Source: Antrodiella citrinella (taxonomy: Eukaryota > Basidiomycota > Agaricomycetes > Polyporales > Steccherinaceae). From it: a stretch of DNA of 41,779 bases. Positions 1 through 10,591 of the stretch are shown here, one piece after another (positions within the stretch are counted from its first letter, which is position 1; the number at the start of each line of letters is the position of its first letter). A model generated the notes under the pieces. That model ran no database searches and was not told where the DNA came from. It saw only the letters and a list, made by a program, of their open reading frames with translations. The stretch is taken from NCBI GenBank assembly GCA_004802725.1, contig SGPM01000239.1, positions 1,829 through 43,607 on the forward strand, read 5' to 3'. A program made the translations under genes and the position numbers.

Positions 1-54
1 ACAGTNGATNCTNTNNNNGNNGNNTANCTGCNNTCNACGNTNTTCTANCTNCCT

Positions 55-472
55 TCATAGTCTGAATACCAGCCACAAACTTCGGGCTCGAGCTGCTATC
101 ATCAGTAACAAACCTTCAGATCTTCGGATGATGCACNANCCAGCATCGGTAAGCTTTCCGCATTGTATTTCCTCGTCATCTTTCTGACAAATATTNACAG
201 CGTTGGGGACGTCAGATCGATATTGTTCAGATGGAGGAGATCGACAGGCAATCCGATCATGAGGTCAGTATTAATTCGCCTGGTATGATCCAGTATCCGG
301 AAACTAATCGGTTCGTTTTTCGTGTATCACCAACAACTAACAGGATCTAGCGGGCCCAACGAAGAGCAACTGCATAGGCGACAACAATCTCAGCAACCGT
401 ACCTTGAATATCACCCAGAAGTTTAAGACAAAGTTGGAGGATGGCATTCATGGTGATGTAGGTGAAGTCTGA
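55..472 (+). CDS. 3' part of an unrecognised protein-coding gene (partial)
   Basis: A plus-strand reading frame stays open across two plausible introns and ends at TGA 470-472. Exon pieces read as ...SLNTSHKLRARAA..., then (after a GTAAGC donor near 151 and an acceptor near 197) RWGRQIDIVQMEEIDRQ, then after an 80 nt intron at 264-343 (GTCAGT donor, CTAAC branch-like site just before the CAG acceptor) a last exon ending in KLEDGIHGDVGEV. The 5' part lies in N-rich sequence at the window edge, so the start is unknown and the first coordinate is only where I can follow the frame. I do not recognise the product. Support is limited to splice-site and frame consistency. Confidence 0.35.
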
Positions 473-1200
473 TGTGCAGGCTGTCTCAAGCTATCGCGTA
501 TTGGATCCGAGCTTGACAAGCTGNCTGTCCATCGTCTTGTCTTGACCATGGGTACAGCTTATTGAGTCCATTCGCTTTCCACGTTCTATTTGATCTATCA
601 TGATCCGTTTCTCGTATATGGGTTTCCTCATTCTTCGGTTTCAAACTTCGAAGTCGTATGCAGCTTCCACTTGTCTAAGTCGTCAAATACATGTATAGNT
701 AGATTCACTCTGCTACCTATCTGCTATCCGTGAGCAAACTTCCATAAATGTATCTCGTGTCCTCCAACTGGAGTACTATAGCGCGTCATTCAACCAGAGA
801 ACGCAGTCTCTCGTTGAGGCCTCATCACGNAGGCTGTCCTCAGTACAGGGTTCACAACTGACAAAAGAGAGCTCTCATCAAGAATAGGGGCAGCTTGTCT
901 TCGCAGTTTTGTATCTTGCAATTGGTGGCATTGCTTCGCCTTTTCCGAATCGTCCTACCAATNCATATGGATATGGATATCAAATGCATACATCCATTAG
1001 TAAAACAAGTATAACACGCAAAAGNGTGTGCTANTGAATCAGATGCAGATGAGACACGTAAACACATTACAGACAACACGACGANGAAACAGATTCACAT
1101 AGTACATCCTTTCCACACTGCATAGTCATCGTACANTTCCAACCATCCGAGGTATCATTCCAGCAAAAGGAGTCCGGTGGTGGACATCTGGAGATACAGC
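473..1200. other. Intergenic, no gene seen
   Basis: About 0.7 kb between the end of the truncated gene and the carrier gene. It contains scattered N bases and only short, motif-free frames. I see no RNA gene or repeat. Confidence 0.5.
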
Positions 1201-2714
1201 TCACTCTTTCTCCTTGACAGCCCGCGTCCAATCGACCAAGTTCTTCAGCTGCTCGAGCGTGATGAAGATCAACATTGTCGTGGGCTGGAGACGCGTCCAC
1301 GCAGGAACCCATCCACGGAACATGAACATGGCGCCCTCGTTCTTAAAGGAGTTTCTGATGACCTGCATAGTCGAGCGCGACTCGGATCCCGATGCACTCA
1401 TGATGCGGCTCTTCAATACGTCGGCCGGGGAGCAGACTGTCGTTGCAACAGTTCCGGCTGCGAAACTAGCGGTAGTGTGCAAACCTATATTATCTTCGAA
1501 GTAGCCAGTCTTGAGAAGTTCGGCCTTAAAGAAATCGTATCTGAAGTGGCAATATGAGCACGAGCACGAGAGAGCGTGTGAGGTAGACATACGATGCAAG
1601 TTGACTGGCATTCATGAGGATGGCACGGAAGACATTTGGTCCCATACCACGAGCAAGAGAAGATACGCCTTCTTCTCGAACCATCTGATAAAATGGTCTT
1701 TGAGACAACGGACGATGCGATTAAAAGTATGGGACGTACGCGGAAAAGGGCATCAAAACAATGCTTGTAGTTAAGCTGCTTCTCCACCGGTTTACCAAGA
1801 TCTCCTTGCATACGGACCTATGTGATCACATACGTGAGTATCGATGGATTATGGAACCCGATGTTCCGCACCATGATAATCTCTACCAACAAGCCGTCTC
1901 AATGAACAGTACGATGAACCTTGAAACAAATCGCTCACCTCCTGGATTCCCGATCACACCGGCAATACCACCAGCTACAATCGCTCGAATCAGTACAAAG
2001 TGCCGTTCAAACTAACAGGACGCACATACCCATGCTACCCGCCAGTGCAAGCTTCCACGCGGGGCTCTTGTTGTCGGCACCCAACAACTTCTTGCTCTCA
2101 TCGTACGCCCAGAAGCGGCACACCGAGTAACTCATTTGACGCATCCATGTCCCGGATATACCGTCGAACAATCCACGATATCCTAGTATTCGGATATGTC
2201 AGCCAGAGCACAATCCCATGAATAGGAAGGCGTGCCAACCTGCTGTTGCCACGGTTCGCTTAAGGGAATTGATCATTCCCTTGTCGCCGGTGGCTTGTAG
2301 TCGGACCTTCGTAAGGTCCAGAGGGCTGCAGGACGCATTCGTTAACGATCCGAAACGAAAAACAGGGTTCCATCTTGGTCCAACGATCGCAGTGCGAGCA
2401 GGAAAGGGGTGGTGCGCTCGGGGACTTACTGCGTTATCGATGCGGCAATCGTAGCTGCCACACCTAGAAACAAACAAGATTAGGTTCAGTACCAGTCCGT
2501 CATCCATGATTCATGCAAAGCTCATGCCATTCCAGCCATTGCGAGGTCATTGGCAGCGAATGGGAAGTGGCAGAACCATGATCTGGTAACCGTGAAACGC
2601 CGTACCTCCTAACCAAAAGGGATATGGCTGCTTCTTTGCAGGTGCTTTGAGCGGAGATGGAGGTGCGGGAGACATGGAGGGCGCCGCTGCAGCTTGTGAA
2701 TATTGGGAAGACAT
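1201..2714 (-). CDS. Mitochondrial carrier, dicarboxylate-carrier type (DIC1-like)
   Basis: Inner-membrane solute carrier, likely exchanging dicarboxylates such as malate or succinate for phosphate. My splice model has nine exons summing to 948 nt (315 residues), the usual size for a family with three repeats and six helices. All three carrier signatures are visible: THPLDLTKVRLQ (repeat 1), NPGEIIMVRMQGD (repeat 2) and CSPADVLKSRIMSA (repeat 3), each followed by a matrix-loop G-rich segment such as YRGLFDGISG or FRGWVPAWTR. The N-terminus is a short Ala/Pro/Ser tail starting MSSQYSQAAAAPSM. One internal exon is only 11 nt (1872-1882) and carries the codons for EIIM of signature 2. Assignment to the DIC subgroup rests on the NPGEIIMVRMQ form of repeat 2; the substrate is inferred. 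Introns are 50-100 nt and GT-AG. Confidence 0.9.
1872..1882 (-). other. 11-nt microexon inside the mitochondrial carrier gene
   Basis: The microexon is flanked by a 56 nt intron (1883-1938, GTGAGC donor) and a 54 nt intron (1818-1871, ACATAG acceptor). Only with it included does the frame run NPG-E-I-I-M-VRMQ through the second carrier signature, and the exon total is then a multiple of three. Confidence 0.8.
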
Positions 2715-4681
2715 GTTGCACCGTCCCGAAGCCTAGACTCTGTCTCCGGTATAGTATATTGAACAACGACGAAGAGAAGATGGTCCTGGTTCAACGTTCG
2801 TTGACAACTTCGACCCTCCGAGACGTCTGGTTGCTTTTGACGGAGAAGGAAGACACAAGGAAGACGCGGGGAGCCTATAAAGGGCGACTATGAGAAGAAC
2901 CCGCTCGTCTGAGCTAAATGCTTCCGTGAATCGTGAAATGCAGGAAACGTACCCAAAGCACCACTTTCACGCTGCCCCGAATCTAACCGATATTCAGACA
3001 CATAACAGACCAAAGACAGGAGACCTCCCCACGCCTCTGTATACACCCTGGTCCAGTGACCACTGGCGCAACAGCTGACGTCTTCTTTGGGGAAGAATGC
3101 GCGGACCAGGTCGGATCGATCACGTATCCTTTTCGAGCGGTTTGTGGTGGTCGCGGAAGCAAACCAAGTTCATCCGACGACGACGACGACGACGACGGGG
3201 TTGAGTCCGGTTGACGATGAAGACACCTCGCTTGTCGACGTGGTCAACTTCGACCAGAGGCAGAATCTAATCTCCAGCATCGATCATGATGGACGATATC
3301 GACACAGCTATGGGAGAACCCGGTTCGCGTCTATCCCTCCCATGCATTGCTTATCCACAGCCGTGGCAATATAGCTGCACTCCGTCGGACCGTGATGCTA
3401 CCTCACTGAAGCGTACTCGAGAAGAGAGTCTGATGAGAAGCTGGAAGACCCTGCGACGAGGTTGAGGGACGACGGCCTTTCTACAGGGTGAAGCTGATGG
3501 TTCTGAGATTTTGCAGGGCCAGCGCATGAGGTTAAGGAAAATGTCACTATAAGTAATATACTATAACTACTGCGCTGGGGAGATTCGGAGTAATTGACAG
3601 ATGTCTGTTCGCGTCAAATGACGAAGCCCGTAGCAGGAAGCCGTGCCTTCTCTGGTATAACACATGTTGCGCCACATTGACCCAACGTATGGGTGCGCAG
3701 CTCCCTATTCATCCGGGACCTCAAATTGACAACTATCGCGCCTGACTAGTGCTCGCCTCATCTACGCTGCGTTGAAGAGGACAGTCGAGCATCGATGTAA
3801 GCCTTTCATGTCAAGCTAGGCCAACTATTTCGCAAGGCTACTTACACCAATTGGTTATTATTACCTTGCCGACAATTGCACTAGGAAATGAAGTACAGTA
3901 TCACAGAGAATCAGACCCATGGAGACGGACGTCAACTAGCTGCCTCAGACTGTTTCTACTGAATGCCAATGGTGAGATGGACTTGATCATGTTTTGACGT
4001 CATCTTGATGTTTTATGCTGACCTCCGTCTTCGAGAAGAAGATATCACCGCATTCAAGGACATTGGCGAAGGAACACACTTCGGAATGTATTTCACAGCG
4101 TTAACACTTCATACGCATGCGCGCCTTCTTGTAGCCAACTCAACTTCCGCCGGATACTTGATTTCAGTCCGACGCCCAATACGGAGAATCTGGCTGCTGT
4201 CGCCGTCTGGAGGCGCACAGTGTTGATGCAGCGTCTGAAATTGCATACGTTCTCTATTTGTAGGAGGAACTCTCTTGCACAGGAAATCAGATACGCATTG
4301 TGGCGCTTTCCCTGCGTGTGCGGCAGACGTTGGCGGTGCTAGGTCGTTCTATGTGCCGCTTCGGTACTTTTGCGACATCCTTACCTCATGCAATTTTGCG
4401 CATGTCGCGGTGTTGCTTCCTTAATGGATTCATCAGATTCGGCAGCTGAGGCAGTTCTCGGGTTATAACGGTACGCTCACCGCTGGCAAACAACGTGTCG
4501 GGCCTTGGAATCCAAAATCAACGTACTTCCTCAAAAGGCCTTCCACCGAGGTCGCAGACGTACTACTCACCACGGGGCGGGCGATCTTCATTCTCTTTCA
4601 CAGCTCGAAGTAGAATCGACAGGTACGTACATGCACAGTTCGTTCACGTCATGAGGCGACTCAATTGATCTGGCGTAGACG
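2715..4681. other. Long intergenic region with a CGA microsatellite
   Basis: Nearly 2 kb without a supported gene. Frames of 62-95 codons at 2890 and 3087 lack splice continuity or recognisable motifs. A TATAAAG lies at 2877-2883 but only a few bases from the nearest ATG. A (CGA)n run of about seven units lies at 3175-3197. At 4623-4678 a GTACGT...GCGTAG segment looks like a 5'-UTR intron of the hydrolase gene, because an in-frame TAG upstream excludes an earlier start. Confidence 0.5.
3175..3197. repeat. CGA trinucleotide microsatellite
   Basis: An uninterrupted run of about 7.5 CGA/GAC units. In one plus-strand frame it would encode seven threonines, but that frame is not otherwise convincing as a gene. 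Confidence 0.85.
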
Positions 4682-6088
4682 ATGCAGCTCTTGGTCGACA
4701 CTTTTCTCTTGACTGGAAAGCCTCAACATGGAAGGATGCAATATGCGTTGAAACGATATCGCAGCCTTCGTGCCGATATGCCGAGGGAGTCGCACCCATC
4801 GTCCGGAGTTGCATTACTGTTCTTACACTGCATCAATACTCGTGCGTCGTTGTCGCGTTTTGGTCTCGTGGCAGTCATTTGAACTTTGGTCTCGCAGATA
4901 AGGAGACCTGGGAACCTGTCATTGAGAAGCTATTCGAGCTCCAAGATAACGCAAGTGGTCCCCATAGAGTGAATTTGATTGAAGCATGGAGCATGGACTC
5001 GCCAAACCACGGTCTTGCGGCTGTGCTTAACGAGAAAATTTTCGTGAAACATCCCAAATTATTGGGTGAGTGCTTTCCATTTATTGTTCGTGTTCGTGAA
5101 CAGCTGACAGTAGTCGTTGCGAAGATGCATTCAGCTGTGCGGAAGGTCTCAAGCAAGTCCTGGACTCTGGACTCATCAGCGGAGACCGCGTTGTAGGCAT
5201 AGGCCATTCTGCAGGATCGACATGCACGTAAGCTCGGCTTCCGTAAATTTGAGGCTCTGTTTCATAATAGTCCATCTCTATAGAGTGCTCTCCGCTGACG
5301 GGTATCCCCTCGATCGTCTCCCCTACTCCTCCATGATCCTCGTCGAACCTCCCATGATGACCCGTCCTATCCTTGACAAGATGTTGAGCTCATCAGGATC
5401 GGAGTTGAGCCTCGTTCAGATAGTAGCGCAGTCCGTGTTGACGAAGAAGGACATATGGTCTTCTCGAGAGGAAGCCCTCCAGTGGCTCGCGAAACGCTAT
5501 CCCTGGAAGAAGTGGGACCCAAGAGTACTGAAGTTGTTCAGTGTGCGTCCGTTTTACTTCTTGTGCTGTATTACATGTTTTGAGCCGACATGCGGTGTGT
5601 GCAGGATTACGGGTTGAGGGACTTGCCTACTGGAACATACCCTGATAAGCAGACAGGTGTGACACTTGCCTGTACGCGCGCGCAAGAAGCGATTGCGTAC
5701 ATCGATCACAAGGGGGCGTTGAAGAGCTTGGACGTCCTCTCCGCATTGTGCACTGTACTCCCTGTTCACTGCATCATCGGCGGCAGGCCAGATTTTGTGT
5801 GAGGGGCCTCTCGTCTGCATTTTTTCATGCACCAGTATATGCTAACACACCAATTTCAAGGTCTGACGAGACCCGTGAAGGAATCTGGGACGAAAGTCAA
5901 GGTAGACGGATGGCATCTGTCACTGAGATTGAGAACGCAGGACATCTGGTTTGTGAATCTCCCACTGTGAACCATCGTCGTACTGATTTCCGTCTCAGGT
6001 TGCACAGGAAAGCCCTGACGGTACTGCGGGCGCAATCTGGAAGATTTTGGAGCAATCATCGTTCACGAAGCGCGAGAGTAGATTGTGA
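4682..6088 (+). CDS. Alpha/beta hydrolase with C-terminal peroxisomal targeting signal (Lpx1/AKT2-like)
   Basis: Serine hydrolase of the alpha/beta fold. Seven exons sum to 1062 nt, giving 353 residues. Visible landmarks: an early HCINTHKETWEP strand-loop, a DSPNHG segment, the nucleophile elbow VVGIGHSAGS (Ser in GxSxG), a middle EPPMM cap segment, a late GGRPDFV strand likely near the acid residue, and the catalytic His in ENAGHLV. The protein ends TKRESRL-stop; C-terminal SRL is a recognised PTS1 variant, so the enzyme is probably peroxisomal. This fits the fungal group that includes yeast lipase Lpx1 and Alternaria AKT2 (family knowledge); the substrate is unknown. The start at 4682 is chosen because the preceding frame has a stop and a likely 5'-UTR intron (4623-4678) ends just upstream. 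Introns lie at 4842-4897, 5066-5124, 5228-5283, 5543-5604, 5799-5860 and 5949-5998. Confidence 0.87.
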
Positions 6089-7294
6089 CATGCAGTGCAA
6101 TACTCAGCAGATACACACAATTTCCATTGGCGGTCCTTTAGTTCGCTCTTCACGCTGAACATTCGCAGTTCCTACAAGTCTTTTGTTTCCTTCCGTCACT
6201 CCCAGATGCCACCGACGCGGCGTGTGTCGTCTTTGTTTGTTTTACAGTACCGCTCGTTCGGGAAACATGTGTCAACTATTGTAAACAATATAAGAATCTT
6301 AGTCTTCGAAGTTCATCGAGTCGAGTCGGATCAGGATTCAGAAATTCTCCACTCGAATCAGGGTCGGGCCCAAGCGCGAACATAATCACGATCCACACCA
6401 TGGCCATCCTCAGGCTGCCATTGATTCCACGACTTGACGGAACGGCATTCAATTCTTTTTTTTTGAGAGCGGTACTGTAGTACTAGTGCTCCTATTCTGA
6501 TCATTGAGTTTAGCAGGTGTATATTGTGAATCGTGACTGCGTCTTGGCAGTCTGAGTCACGGTGTCAATTCACGGTGGATCACCTGTGACTGGTCTAGTG
6601 TCCTCATCGAGGCACGGTTCTCTGCATGACATGCTTGGTATCATACATAGATTCGGGTTTCACTCGCCGCCGGACCAACTTGGACCGCGTGGTGAGACAC
6701 TGCCGAGAGACACTGCGATGAGATGCCACTGGCAAACTGAATTTTGCACTCCTTGTTCAGGTAGAGCAAGGCCACGGTCACACTGGCTAGCGGACAACAT
6801 CATGTTAGCCTCCATATATCTTGTGATAGTTATGGGAAATATTCAGCAACATGTCTCTTTATCAGACCCTGCCCGACTTCCGTCCATTGTATTGGATCTT
6901 TTTTTGGATCCAGTTGATTGTCCTCGAGGGCATGCCCTATGGTAGACAGTAGCTACTACGATGTACTGTAATATAATGAAGCTGGAGGTCAGAAACGCGA
7001 AGACATTGGTAAAAAGATGGAACAGCCCGAACGATTGTAATGGATCATACGTAGTATGTCCGCATACTAAAGCTACTTACTAGTACAGATCCCGAGCACC
7101 CCATATTTGGACTTCGCAGGCCTATCGCGCTAGCTCATTCGCAGCTCCCGCCACCGTCACTTGATTTGTCGTTCGAATCCTCGTCCAAGGTGAGCGGATC
7201 CACCTAAGGTAAGAAGTGGGGCTTTCACGATCCAGCTCAAATAAAGTTCAATCAGAGTTCAAGAAGACACACCTTGGGAGAAGTACTGGTCAAA
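6089..7294. other. Intergenic, no gene seen
   Basis: About 1.2 kb between convergent genes. It holds a poly-T run near 6457 and short frames without motifs. A GTTCGAATCC near 7170 resembles a tRNA T-loop, but its stem does not pair. Confidence 0.5.
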
Positions 7295-8685
7295 TTATCC
7301 GCGCGAATATGTGATACGAGTGATATCGATTAGGATTCCGTGTCCGGTATCGGGTCTGTGCAGATAGTCTTTCGCAGATCGTGTCGAGGGCGAAGTCGTG
7401 ATGTTAAAGCTGGACACGGGGTTTTCAACATCCGCCGTATTGCGTCCGCCAGTGATTCGGAAGCGAGAGTTGAGCACCTGAAGTGCGACGTTTCAGCGAG
7501 CTAGACAGATAGTGATTTTTCGGAAGTTTACCGCGACCACGCAGTTCGAGTACAGTTTGCTGGTTGTGGCAAACGGCACGATGTACAGGAGGGGTCGACC
7601 TGGACGATAGGAAGAGGATGAGCGCCACCATGTTGACGTCGGCCCAAATGAGACCAGTTTTGACGGTAAGTTTGATCAGTCGAGTGATCAAAGAGCTCGT
7701 CCTCTTGGCGGTGCTTGATATTTTGACCTTCAAGAGGTAGAAGAACATGCTGGTGGTGATGACAACGTGACACAGTGCGCTGCCTCCCGCCCACACCTGA
7801 GAGCATGTCAGCAAAGGAAGATTGCAAGAACCTCAACGCTATATACTTACAGTTGCCACATAAATTACCGTCATGTCGTCGGGAACTGAATGAAGTATGT
7901 CAGCGTAGCCGATCAGTGGAGGTGAATAAGATAGGCCGTCAAGACTCACGCTTCGACAAGTGATCAAGTAAAGTCACGTTGATCCCAGACCAAATACCGA
8001 ACGCTCCCTGTACCACGGATAACTGAGGTGGTATCTTCAGCACCGTTATGAAGCTCGTATACAGAAATCTGCGTACCAGAGCGACAGAACCTGATAGCCA
8101 CGGATTTTCACTGAGTACATATATACGCCACGCGTAGAAAAGCTGGCATACACAGCTCGCTGATGTGCGTGTCAGATGTGCAAATGAGTAGAAGATAGGA
8201 ACGATGCATACTGATACCGGTAAGCATGGGTACGCTGTAGCCAAGTAACCCAGCCTTGTCCAATTCTGTTGGGTCGCCCCATCCTCTACCGAACAATCGA
8301 AACCCATCGTATGTGGAAAGAACGACCTGCAAGATCTCAAGGGAGAAAGCAAGTATGACGACACTCTTGCGTGACCTGGTATCGTGAGGGAAAGCGATAT
8401 AATATAGATCTGATCAATGAGCGGGATGAGTACGCAACGATCACCCAAAGAGTACGACAGAATACGGACAAACTTGAATCGTGAGCAAGCCAAACAACCC
8501 CCAATTGAGAAAATTAGCCAGGACCTATTAGATTTCATTGTAAGACGGCCTGTCAAACGAAGAGTATACTAACCATAGGCCCAGTCCTAGACGTATGGCA
8601 TAAGGTTAGAGATGAACAGGGCGAAAGATAATGGTACAAACAGCAATGCGAGATTGGGTGTTGGTGGCAACGTAGGGGCAGACAT
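7295..8685 (-). CDS. DUF6534-type multipass membrane protein (frame disrupted near 7608)
   Basis: Belongs to the large basidiomycete DUF6534 group of seven-helix-like proteins of unknown function. In order the exons give: MSAPTLPPTPNLALL; TGPMVLANFLNWGLFGLLTI; QVYLYYIAFPHDTRSRKSVV; ILQVVLSTYDGFRLFGRG; SCVCQLFYAWRIYVLSENPW; a helix around VIYVATVWAGGSALCHVV; LLKVKISSTAKRTSSLITRL followed by KLTVKTGLIWADVNMVALIL; then a C-terminal part with TTSKLYSNCVVAVLNSRFRI and a Ser/Thr-rich tail to the stop at 7295. The QVYLYY and SKLYSN...LNSR motifs are characteristic of the family. Between ...VALILFL and YRPGRPLLYIVPF the frame must shift by one nucleotide with no room for an intron, so the gene carries a frameshift or the sequence has an error. 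The first intron (within 8580-8650) has a weak GTTTGT donor. Confidence 0.8.
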
Positions 8686-9191
8686 GTCGCTCACAGGACG
8701 AAGGAAAGGTAAAACAGCCAAGTGACAAACCTGACTAGGAAGATGCGGATGCATCCCTTATGCCTTTATGTACTGATTTGAACGCTATGACGCGGCTATG
8801 GGAAACAGCTATGGTCGCATTGTGCTTCCCAGATGTCGTGGGGAAAGGAAGGAGGGCGTCAGGTGATGGTCAGAACAAGGGATCATCTGCGGGAGTTGTA
8901 GCAAGGCCTTCGGTGTCAAATTCAATCGTGGCGCAGAGGAGTCCGTGAAATTCCCTTCAGATCATCTGCGCAATCAAGATGGCGATGAGATGAGCTCGAG
9001 ATTTGTTATCTCACTGCAGAGAGTGCAACATACGTATCCTTCGAGGAGCACCATGTGTGCAGCGTGCTAGGCGCAACGATGTCTCCCCAGGGAGCCTGTG
9101 AAGTTTACCCCAGTATCAGCGTTGGTATGATCTCGGTCCATGCAAATCCGGACTCACAGGCTGCACTGGTCAAACAATAAGAGTAAATATG
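8686..9191. other. Intergenic, no gene seen
   Basis: Half a kilobase upstream of the DUF6534 gene and downstream of the next minus-strand gene. Only short plus-strand frames occur, and no motifs are seen. Confidence 0.4.
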
Positions 9192-10194
9192 TTACCAAGG
9201 AAGGCCGACAACTCCATCATCTGTGTCCTTGACTGTGTCTGCCGTCAACGAGCGGTGATACTATGTACTTCATTTAACGTACAAGGTCGCGGTGAGGGTG
9301 AGAGTGCATGGAAGATGCGCGCCGGCTCCGAAGTAGTAACCGTGACGAGATCGAAGACGAGTGTGGCGCTTGGGCAGGAAGATGTAGTATGCTTCCTACC
9401 TAATTCGTGGAATCGTTCTTCAAATAGATCCGCTCTATCAAGAAGATCTTCGTGTCCATGGTTCAACAGTCAGTGTTCGAACTTGAAGAACTCATTCTAA
9501 CACTTACATACGCAGCTGCATTCAACACTTGAAAGTTGCGAAACTGAGACACGTCAGCAGCAGAACGGAAAAGTACTGTCAAAGCACGGTCAGTATCACC
9601 GTAACTGCGTGTCAGCTGCTATCATTTGTTATGTGCGGTGATTTTACATATAGAGAGTAAATTTGTCGAACAAGGTCTTACCACCGTGGCGCGGGTCGAA
9701 GCGTCGTGCAGACTCTGCAGAGCGTCTTGATCGCGATGAAGTTCGGGTTACACGGCCTTCTAAGTTACTAACTTAGATTCTAAGGACTGGATTGTGCTTA
9801 TATATTATGCCGTCACGAGATCAGGCAATAATGATACATTGGATGCCTTCCCGTTAGAGATCACGGGCCGACGATGTAGTACTTACCGTGACTTTATTAC
9901 AGCTGTTTACGATTTGAACGGTTAGACGCCGGTGTTTTGCGCGCGCAGCCGGTCCCCCTTCATCGATATCATCCTCAAGACTGTCGTTGAACTCAGCCTC
10001 TGTAGCCATACCGAGTATATGGAAGATAGCAATCCAATTTTTGAGTGAGTCGAATTTTTGTTTGCGCGCTGATTTTCCCCAAACGGAACACCATAGGTAA
10101 CCTGTTCTGGCATCTGCGATTCCGAGTCCACACTTGATTCCACACAACCGTGGTTCGCTTGGAATCCATCATGCTCCTCTTCTGGTAACTTCAT
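9192..10194 (-). CDS. Unrecognised multi-exon gene
   Basis: Coding is suggested by good splice donors next to acidic, well-formed segments. From an ATG at 10194 the first exon reads MKLPEEEHDGFQANHG...; next comes KQKFDSLKNWIAIFHILGM, then DSLEDDIDEGGPAARAKHRR ending before GTAAGT near 9888. Further exons give AESARRFDPRHG and VLFRSAADVSQFRNFQVLN (each followed by GTAAG-type donors), then DLLDRADLFEERFHEL, and a last short exon ending in GVVGLPW at TAA 9192-9194. Some junction phases do not resolve cleanly, so the boundaries are approximate. I do not recognise a domain. It could be one gene, or two fragments. Confidence 0.35.
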
Positions 10195-10591
10195 GCCTAC
10201 ATTCTACTATACTCATCGAGGCGATTCGGCACCTGTATAGCTTGTAAATTCCTCTACCGCGGATGGTATGATGCTGCTGGCACTTGGCTGGCACCGCCCG
10301 CCACTGTGATTCGTGAAAGCAGATCTAGACTAAACCCACCGAAGATCCGCCTGCCGGATTCCCGCATACAATTTCGGTTTCCATCAGCGCCTTCAAAGAA
10401 GAGCGATCGATATCGTACAAACTCGTGGAAGCTTGAACTTTAGCACTGGAACTTGCCGTGCTGGCTCCTTGGTCCACATGGAAGTATCGAACATGATCTG
10501 TCGCAGGTTCGCTTCCCCGTTCCCATAAGGGCTCTGAATCGGCATCTTACCAAAGTTCTCCGTCCTTTCCTTGCTACCCTCTGTAACGACT
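10195..10591. other. Divergent intergenic region
   Basis: About 400 bp between the unassigned minus-strand gene and the MFS gene. It presumably holds both promoters. I see no clear TATA box or repeat. Confidence 0.4.

Noticed and set aside
3087..3374. 95-codon frame with a seven-threonine run as a gene
   Set aside because: The threonines come from the CGA microsatellite; no splice continuity, motif or promoter supports it.
7150..7195. Possible tRNA (GTTCGAATCC T-loop-like sequence)
   Set aside because: The flanking bases do not form a T-stem and no matching acceptor or anticodon arm is found on either strand.
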